From the NCBI GenBank assembly GCA_945910975.1, contig CAMDZY010000008.1, forward strand, positions 1 through 19,571: a DNA stretch of 19,571 bases, in the 5' to 3' direction. Position numbers and translations under genes: made by a program. Below, one piece after another: positions 14,386 through 19,571 of the stretch. Source of the DNA: an uncultured Clostridia bacterium (GTDB taxonomy: Bacteria > Bacillota > Clostridia > Oscillospirales > Oscillospiraceae). Every line of letters begins with the position of its first letter. Within the stretch, counting starts at the first letter, position 1. Under the pieces are notes generated by a model. It ran no database searches. It saw only the letters and a list, made by a program, of their open reading frames with translations, and had not been told where the DNA came from.

Positions 14386-15231
14386 ATGGAAGCTGTTGTA
14401 AAGACCTCGCAATTGACATATTCTTATGCCGATGAAGAGGGAAAAAAGCTGCCGCCGGTATTGGAAGGACTGGATTTGTCGATTGAAAAGGGCAGCTTTG
14501 TTGCAATTTTAGGACATAATGGCTGCGGCAAGTCCACGCTGGCCAAGCATTTCAACGCCATTCTGCTGCCCTGCGGTGGCAGCGTTTGTGTGTTTGGCAT
14601 GGATACTGCGGACGAATCGCAGCTGCTGGCCATTCGGCGGACGGTTGGTATGGTATTTCAAAACCCGGACAACCAAATCGTTTCCAACGTGGTGGAAGAG
14701 GACGTGGCGTTTGCCCCGGAGAATTTGGGCGTTCCCTCCGAGGAAATCCGCCGGCGCGTGGATGAAGCGCTGAAGCTGGTCGGAATGTACGACTATCGAA
14801 CCCACGCCCCGCATCTGCTCTCCGGCGGTCAGAAGCAGCGCGTTGCAATCGCCGGTGTGATCGCAATGCGCCCGGATTGCATTGTGCTTGACGAGCCGAC
14901 CGCGATGCTCGACCCGCAAGGACGGCGGGAGGTACTGGAAACCATCTCCGATTTGAACCGAAAATACGGCATGACCGTGATTTTGATCACGCACCATATG
15001 CAGGAGGCAACCTATGCCGACCGCGTCATCGCCATGGCAAAGGGAAAAATCGTCTTGGACGGAACGCCAAAGCAGGTATTTTCCCAGGTAGAGGTTCTGC
15101 AATCCGTGGGACTTACGGTTCCGGACACCACACAGCTGCTGTATTCGCTGAATCAGGAAGGATACCGTTTGCCGCTGGATGCGCTGTCCGTGGAGGAGTG
15201 CGCCCAAGCACTCAAAAAAGCACTGACTTGA
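14386..15231 (+). CDS. ecfA1: ECF transporter ATPase subunit EcfA1
   Basis: The 281-residue ABC ATPase belongs to the energy-coupling-factor module that powers vitamin and metal uptake with interchangeable S-components. Visible motifs are Walker A GHNGCGKST (43-51), the Q-loop (VFQNPDNQ), signature LSGGQ, Walker B CIVLDEPT and the switch His in LITHH. The C-terminal tail (~225-281) is the EcfA-type extension. AAGGAG overlaps the end of the methyltransferase gene, and the start follows its stop by 2 nt. It pairs with EcfA2 and docks on EcfT. No S-component gene is in this window, as expected for a shared group II module. Confidence 0.96.
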   Translation: MEAVVKTSQLTYSYADEEGKKLPPVLEGLDLSIEKGSFVAILGHNGCGKSTLAKHFNAILLPCGGSVCVFGMDTADESQLLAIRRTVGMVFQNPDNQIVSNVVEEDVAFAPENLGVPSEEIRRRVDEALKLVGMYDYRTHAPHLLSGGQKQRVAIAGVIAMRPDCIVLDEPTAMLDPQGRREVLETISDLNRKYGMTVILITHHMQEATYADRVIAMAKGKIVLDGTPKQVFSQVEVLQSVGLTVPDTTQLLYSLNQEGYRLPLDALSVEECAQALKKALT

Positions 15232-15249
15232 CACGTTGGAGGAATCAAT

Positions 15250-16116
15250 TTGCCACCTTTGATTGAGGTACAGGAATTGTGCCATGTGTATGGAACGGGA
15301 ACGCCGTTTCAGCACACCGCAATTGAACATATCAATTTTACCGCCCAACGGGGCGAATTTATTGGCATTATCGGCCACACCGGTTCCGGAAAATCCACAC
15401 TGATCCAGCATCTGAACGGCCTGCTGAAGCCGACCTTCGGCAAAGTCCTGCTGGACGGAACCGACATTTGGAAGGATAAGCAGACCACCCGCCAGGCACG
15501 GTTTCGTGTGGGATTGGTATTCCAATACCCGGAGTATCAGCTGTTTGAGGAAACCGTGTTCCGGGATATCGCGTTTGGCCCCAAAAATATGAAGCTCAGC
15601 GAGCAGGAAATCCGCCGCCGGGTACTGGAGGCAGCCGGATTTGTGGATGTGCCGGAGGGGGTTCTGGAGAAATCTCCCTTTGACCTGTCCGGCGGACAAA
15701 AGCGCCGCGTAGCGATCGCAGGCGTGATTGCCATGGAACCGGATGTGCTGATCCTTGACGAACCGACCGCCGGACTTGACCCGGAGGGACGTGCAGGTTT
15801 GCTGCGGAATCTACAAGACTATCGCAAGCAAAAGCACGCTGCCGTTATTATGGTCAGCCACTCGATGGAAGAGGTCGCAATGATGGCGGATCGCCTGATC
15901 GTACTCAACCACGGAAAAATTGCAATGGAGGGGACGCCGCAGCAGGTGTTCTCCCATGCGCAGGAGTTAAAGGACATGGGGCTGTGCGTGCCGCAGGTTA
16001 CCGAGATTTTTTTGCGCCTAAAGGAGCTTGGCGTAGATGTCGATCCCTGCGTGTATACCGTGCCGCAGGCGGTACAGGCGCTGCGAACCCGGAAGGGGGG
16101 AAGCGGCCGTGCTTAA
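15250..16116 (+). CDS. ecfA2: ECF transporter ATPase subunit EcfA2
   Basis: The 288-residue partner ATPase has Walker A GHTGSGKST (42-50), Q-loop VFQYPEYQLFEETV (diagnostic of EcfA2), signature LSGGQKRRVAIAG, Walker B VLILDEPTAGLDPEG and switch VSHSMEE. The start is a TTG, chosen because GGAGGA (15238-15243) lies 6 nt before it and the next residues match the family N-terminus (IEVQELCHVYGTGTPFQ). The 3' end overlaps the ecfT start by 8 nt, which suggests translational coupling. With EcfA1 it forms the ATP-hydrolysing dimer on the inner membrane face. Confidence 0.96.
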   Translation: MPPLIEVQELCHVYGTGTPFQHTAIEHINFTAQRGEFIGIIGHTGSGKSTLIQHLNGLLKPTFGKVLLDGTDIWKDKQTTRQARFRVGLVFQYPEYQLFEETVFRDIAFGPKNMKLSEQEIRRRVLEAAGFVDVPEGVLEKSPFDLSGGQKRRVAIAGVIAMEPDVLILDEPTAGLDPEGRAGLLRNLQDYRKQKHAAVIMVSHSMEEVAMMADRLIVLNHGKIAMEGTPQQVFSHAQELKDMGLCVPQVTEIFLRLKELGVDVDPCVYTVPQAVQALRTRKGGSGRA

Positions 16117-16921
16117 GGATATTACGCTTGGACAGTATTTCCCCGGCAATACGCCGATCCACCGGCTGGATCCCCGCACCAAGTTGATTTTGGTCATCGT
16201 GTACATTGTTGCACTGTTTTTGGCAAAGGGCTTTGTCGGCTATCTTGTGATTATTTGCTTTTTGGGTACCGTCATGGCGATGTCCAAAATTCGCCCAAAG
16301 ACGGCACTTAAGGGAATCAAGCCGCTGATATTTATTATTATTCTCACCGGCATTCTCAATATTTTCTATACAAAGGGCAGCGAGGAAACCCTGCTTGTGG
16401 ATTGGTGGATCTTTACCATTTACAAAGAGGGCGTGATGAACGCGATATTCATGGTGCTGCGGATTTTTCTGCTGATCGCCGGCACATTTATGCTGACGTA
16501 TACAACCTCTCCGATTGCCCTGACAGACGGCTTGGAGCGCCTTTTGCGGCCCTTGAAAAAAATCAGGGTGCCGGTGCATGAGCTGGCGATGATGATGGGA
16601 ATTGCACTGCGCTTTATTCCCACTTTGATTGAAGAAACCGATAAAATCATGTCTGCGCAAAAGGCGCGCGGCGCTGATTTTGAAACCGGCAACCTGATTC
16701 AGCGTGCCAAGGCACTGGTGCCGATTTTGGTGCCGCTTTTTGTCAGCGCATTCCGCCGGGCAGAGGAGCTGGCGCTTGCTATGGAATGTCGCTGCTACCA
16801 CGGCGGCGAGGGCAGAACCCGCATGAAGCAGCTGCATTTTCATGGGGGAGATTTTTTCGCATTCGGAATTGGCACGGCATTGCTGGCTGCAATGATCGTG
16901 CTGCGGCATTTTGGACTGTGA
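16109..16921 (+). CDS. ecfT: ECF transporter transmembrane subunit EcfT
   Basis: This 270-residue membrane protein couples the EcfA1/A2 ATPases to S-components. The N-terminus (ITLGQYFPGNTPIHRLDPRTK) is typical of EcfT. About five hydrophobic helices follow, then the cytoplasmic coupling helices with the signature QKARGADFE and a second motif around AMECRCYHGG. The start is a GTG overlapping the last codons of ecfA2, with a GGAAGGGGGG purine tract (16091-16100) before it. The frame is open further upstream, but only as out-of-frame ecfA2 sequence. It is followed after 13 nt by truA. Confidence 0.95.
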   Translation: MLKDITLGQYFPGNTPIHRLDPRTKLILVIVYIVALFLAKGFVGYLVIICFLGTVMAMSKIRPKTALKGIKPLIFIIILTGILNIFYTKGSEETLLVDWWIFTIYKEGVMNAIFMVLRIFLLIAGTFMLTYTTSPIALTDGLERLLRPLKKIRVPVHELAMMMGIALRFIPTLIEETDKIMSAQKARGADFETGNLIQRAKALVPILVPLFVSAFRRAEELALAMECRCYHGGEGRTRMKQLHFHGGDFFAFGIGTALLAAMIVLRHFGL

Positions 16922-16934
16922 CGGAGGCGTTTTT

Positions 16935-17696
16935 GTGCGAAATATAGCGCTCTTTTTAATGTATGTCGGCACAGCCTATCACGGCTGGCAAATACAAAAA
17001 AACCAGCAAACCGTTGAACAGACGCTGGAGGAGGCCACGGCGAAGGTAGTGGGACACTCTGTGCACATTACCGGCTGCGGCCGAACCGATGCCGGCGTCC
17101 ATGCAAAAAAATATGTGGCAAATTTTCGGACAACCGCCACCATCCCGGCAGAGCGCTTGCCCTATGCGCTCAATTCCTACCTGCCACACGACATCGTTGT
17201 CACCCGCGCTATGGATGTGCATGACGGCTTCAACGCCATCGGCTCCTGTGCGCGGAAAGAATATACCTATTATATTTACAATTCCCGCCTGCGCGACCCG
17301 TTTTATGTAAACCGTGCATGGTTCTATCCTCGCCATCTTGACGAAGCGGTGATGCAGCGGGCAGCCGACCAATTTGTTGGCACGCACGATTTTGCTGCGG
17401 TGCGCTCAGTGGGTACGGACGTAAAGTCCACTGTCCGCACGGTGTATTATTATCAGGTTGCACGACAGGGCGATTTACTTTCGCTGCGCGTCTGTGCCAA
17501 CGGTTTTTTGTATAATATGGCACGCGCAATGGCAGGAACGGTGGTCTATGCGGCGGAGGGCAAGATTTGTCCGGAGGAGATCGGAGAAATCTTGCGTCGC
17601 GGCGACCGAACCGCAGCAGGCCCCACCGTGCCGCCCGGCGGTCTTTATATGACAAAGCTCTGGTACGATGACGGGCAGGTGAAGTTTGATGTCTGA
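16935..17696 (+). CDS. truA: tRNA pseudouridine(38-40) synthase TruA
   Basis: This 253-residue enzyme isomerises uridines 38-40 in the anticodon arm of many tRNAs. The catalytic Asp52 lies in GCGRTDAGVHA. Other family hallmarks are LMYVGTAYHGWQIQ at the start, KEYTYYIYN with the conserved Tyr, and the C-terminal FLYNMARAMAGT. The start is a GTG 7 nt after GGAGG (16923-16927). Following ecfT is the standard Firmicutes order. The 3' end overlaps the next gene by 8 nt. Confidence 0.97.
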   Translation: MRNIALFLMYVGTAYHGWQIQKNQQTVEQTLEEATAKVVGHSVHITGCGRTDAGVHAKKYVANFRTTATIPAERLPYALNSYLPHDIVVTRAMDVHDGFNAIGSCARKEYTYYIYNSRLRDPFYVNRAWFYPRHLDEAVMQRAADQFVGTHDFAAVRSVGTDVKSTVRTVYYYQVARQGDLLSLRVCANGFLYNMARAMAGTVVYAAEGKICPEEIGEILRRGDRTAAGPTVPPGGLYMTKLWYDDGQVKFDV

Positions 17697-18864
17697 TCGC
17701 AAAATCATTTCCATCAACGAAGCCAGAGAAAAGCAGCAGGCGAAAAAGCGCCCGTCCCGTGCAAAAATTTGGCTGTTTGCGGCAATTATTTTTGCAATGC
17801 TCGTGGTGCTGGCGCTGATCTTTCTGGATGAGGAATTAAATCTGGACAAGGTACGCCGCTTTTTCACCTACTTTACCGCTTCCGACCAGGCAGGTTATGG
17901 CGAGTTTAGCTTTGATGCAAACCATTCCAACGCCTACGCGGCCTTTGATGGCGGGCTGGCAGTCGCCGCGCAAAGCGGACTGCGCACCTATGCCGCAAAT
18001 GGCACCGAGGTGGCGCTCAGCCAAACGTCGATGTCTGCGCCGGCCATTGCCGCATCGGACAGCTTTGCCATGGCATACGATATCGGCGGCGACAGTATTT
18101 TGGCGGTCGACCGGGTAGGGAAAACCTGCCTGGACTTAAAGGCCGAGGGGACGATTTTCGACTTGGATTTGGCAAAAAGCGGCTATTTCTGCTACACCAT
18201 GTCCGGCGAGGGCTACAAGACGGTATTGGTCGTCTATAATGCCGACCGGCAGGAGATCTATCGCTGGAATTCCGCAACGGACTATCTCAATTGCTGTGCA
18301 ATTTCCAAAAACGGACGCTATGTTGCAGCAATCAGCGTTGGCCAGACGGATACCGCATTTTCCGGCACGGCGCTGGTGCTGCGGACGGATGAAACCGAGC
18401 CATATGCGCAGATCCCATTGGGAAGTCAGGCAATCTATGATTTGGCATTTTTGGATAACGGCAATTTGTGCGCGATCGGAGAAAGTTCTGTGCAGGTGAT
18501 GGATGTTGACGGCACACTTGTGGGCGAATATTCTTACGAAAATGCACAATTGGCCGATTTCAGCATCGACAGTGACGGTATTGCGCTGTACCTGAGCGAC
18601 CTACAGGGCGGCCAGCTCGCCGTACTCGACGAGGATGGGCAGTGCCTGCAAAGTAAGACACCGGACAAAGCGCCGGTGAGCATCAGCCTGTGCGGGAAAT
18701 ACCTTGCAGTCTTGATGCCAAATGAAATAACAATTTACAATCGGGATTTTGAGGTGTACTGGCATTCAACAAATATCATAACAGCCAGCCAAGCACTGAT
18801 GCGCAAGGACGGCACGGTGATTTTGGCGGGCGGTAGCCGGGCAACGCTTTATCTCCCAGATTGA
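17689..18864 (+). CDS. Membrane-anchored beta-propeller-like protein (DUF5711-like)
   Basis: The 391-residue protein has a basic cytoplasmic N-terminus, one membrane helix (27-46) and a large outer domain. The outer domain consists of repeated short beta-strand blocks such as AYAAFDGGLAVAAQSGLRTYAANG, KTVLVVYNADRQEIYRW and SSVQVMDVDGTLVGEY. The spacing suggests a beta-propeller, and the overall make-up fits the DUF5711 family of Clostridia. No catalytic motif is visible. The start ATG lies inside the last codons of truA, with AGGTGA before it, so translation is coupled. It may be a scaffold or sensor at the cell surface; its function is unknown. It ends the operon. Only a weak hairpin (18871-18889) follows. 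Confidence 0.75.
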   Translation: MSDRKIISINEAREKQQAKKRPSRAKIWLFAAIIFAMLVVLALIFLDEELNLDKVRRFFTYFTASDQAGYGEFSFDANHSNAYAAFDGGLAVAAQSGLRTYAANGTEVALSQTSMSAPAIAASDSFAMAYDIGGDSILAVDRVGKTCLDLKAEGTIFDLDLAKSGYFCYTMSGEGYKTVLVVYNADRQEIYRWNSATDYLNCCAISKNGRYVAAISVGQTDTAFSGTALVLRTDETEPYAQIPLGSQAIYDLAFLDNGNLCAIGESSVQVMDVDGTLVGEYSYENAQLADFSIDSDGIALYLSDLQGGQLAVLDEDGQCLQSKTPDKAPVSISLCGKYLAVLMPNEITIYNRDFEVYWHSTNIITASQALMRKDGTVILAGGSRATLYLPD

Positions 18865-18877
18865 ACAAATTTCCGAC

Positions 18878-18905
18878 TTGCAATCGGAATAAAATGTGAT
18901 ATACT
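18878..18905 (+). promoter_or_regulatory. Promoter of the Clp ATPase gene
   Basis: TTGCAA (18878-18883) and TATACT (18900-18905) are 16 nt apart. The -35 lies in the loop and 3' arm of a TTCCGA/TCGGAA dyad (18871-18889), which may be an operator or a remnant terminator. I see no CtsR tandem heptads. Confidence 0.6.
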
Positions 18906-18923
18906 ATTCTCCAAAGCGAAACG

Positions 18924-18939
18924 GCATCGATTTCGATGC
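18924..18939. repeat. Palindrome in the clp leader
   Basis: GCATCGA/TCGATGC is a perfect 16-bp dyad (centre TT) about 20 nt downstream of the -10 and about 17 nt before the ribosome binding site. It is a candidate operator or leader hairpin. Confidence 0.45.
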
Positions 18940-18970
18940 AATCTGTTTGACAAATTAAGGAGGTACGAGA

Positions 18971-19571
18971 ATGACTCCAACCCTGTGTTCCAGGTGTAAA
19001 AAGAATGTTGCGGTTGTGTTTATCACAAAGATTGAAAATGGCGTCAGCACCAATGAAGGGCTGTGCCTGAAATGCGCAAAGTCGCTCGGCATCAAGCAGG
19101 TAGACGATATTGTGCAGCGGATGGGCATTACAGATGAAGATCTGGACAATATAAGCGGTGAAATGACATCCATTTTGGGCGAAGAGCCGATGGATGAAGA
19201 GGAAGACGATGAAACGGAAAGCCAAACGGCTACTTTTCCTTTTTTAAACAAACTGTTCGGCGGCCGGGGCGATGAACTGGCCAAAGCGCCTGAACAAGGC
19301 GACAGGCCGAAAAAAAGCGAACAGCCGGCGCGCGCCCCAAAGGGGAAAAAGAAAAAGTTTTTGGATCAATATTGCCTGAATTTGACCCAAAAGGCAAAGG
19401 CCGGCAGTCTGGACAAGGTGATTGGCAGGGAAGTGGAAACCGAACGGGTCATTCAAATCCTCAACCGCCGTCAGAAAAACAATCCTTGCCTGATCGGCGA
19501 ACCCGGCGTCGGCAAGACCGCCATCGCCGAGGGGCTGGCGCAGAAGATCGTGGCCGGAGAGGTTCCCTACA
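18971..19571 (+). CDS. ClpE/ClpC-like AAA+ unfoldase, N-terminal part (cut by right edge)
   Basis: About 200 residues are visible. Cys6-x2-Cys9 and Cys32-x2-Cys35 form a zinc finger like that of ClpE. An acidic stretch (EEPMDEEEDDETESQ) and a lysine-rich linker (PKGKKKKF) follow. The first AAA+ domain then begins (LDKVIGREVETERVIQIL), with Walker A GEPGVGKT at 176-183. The usual Clp_N double repeat of ClpC is absent. Such proteins unfold substrates for ClpP. The start follows a perfect AAGGAGGT (18957-18964) by 6 nt. The rest of the gene, including any ClpP-binding loop, is outside the window. Confidence 0.9.
   Translation, partial: MTPTLCSRCKKNVAVVFITKIENGVSTNEGLCLKCAKSLGIKQVDDIVQRMGITDEDLDNISGEMTSILGEEPMDEEEDDETESQTATFPFLNKLFGGRGDELAKAPEQGDRPKKSEQPARAPKGKKKKFLDQYCLNLTQKAKAGSLDKVIGREVETERVIQILNRRQKNNPCLIGEPGVGKTAIAEGLAQKIVAGEVPY

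Noticed and set aside
14509..16972. Minus-strand open frames opposite the ecf genes (up to 396 codons)
   Set aside because: They are shadows of well-identified ABC transporter genes, with no homology-like motifs.
18945..18956. TTTGACA as a CtsR operator before the Clp gene
   Set aside because: Only one imperfect half-site is present; CtsR needs tandem heptads.
1..19571. CRISPR arrays, insertion sequences, prophage genes, toxin-antitoxin pairs, tRNA or rRNA genes
   Set aside because: I looked on both strands and found no direct-repeat arrays, transposase motifs, paired small toxin genes or tRNA cloverleafs.

Overview
The window looks like a chromosomal core region of an anaerobic, spore-forming Bacillota (class Clostridia). 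An Oscillospirales/Ruminococcaceae-type genome is my best guess. The reasons are a Spo0A homologue, the Firmicutes order ecfA1-ecfA2-ecfT-truA, a T-box leader before thrS, DUF1292 and DUF5711-type proteins, strong GGAGG ribosome binding sites and sigma-A-like promoters. No phage, insertion sequence, CRISPR array, rRNA or tRNA gene was seen.

Layout, left to right. At the left edge a minus-strand gene begins (only its first codons are inside), with its own promoter. Next, on the plus strand, come a cytidylate-kinase-like P-loop kinase, spo0A with a Spo0A box upstream, a two-CBS-domain protein, and a Ca2+/Na+ exchanger-family transporter behind a yybP-ykoY (manganese) riboswitch with an overlapping terminator. 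A convergent minus-strand pair follows (TSCPD-domain protein and a YbaK-type Cys-tRNA(Pro) deacylase). Divergent from it is a TepA/ClpP-like serine protease, then a T-box-controlled threonyl-tRNA synthetase that lacks the TGS domain.

From about 8.0 to 10.5 kb the minus strand carries a membrane-anchored parvulin-like foldase, a ~200-nt structured RNA that resembles 6S RNA and ends in a T-run, and a DUF1292 gene.

From 10.85 to 18.86 kb there is one tightly packed plus-strand operon: a class A penicillin-binding protein with an unusual CxxC...CxxC insert, a SAM methyltransferase, the ECF transporter module (EcfA1, EcfA2, EcfT, no S-component here), TruA, and a membrane-anchored beta-propeller-like protein (DUF5711-like). 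The last gene, cut by the right edge, is a ClpE/ClpC-like AAA+ unfoldase with an N-terminal zinc finger.

Functionally the window mixes housekeeping (tRNA charging, editing and modification, vitamin uptake energising), envelope work (PBP, foldase, membrane-associated protease) and stress/sporulation control. Expression is controlled by at least two cis-acting RNA switches. I did not find a clearly new multi-gene system. The most unusual items are the zinc-ribbon-bearing PBP, the manganese-riboswitch/exchanger pairing, the Spo0A receiver with a broken acidic pair, the TGS-less ThrRS and the candidate 6S RNA.
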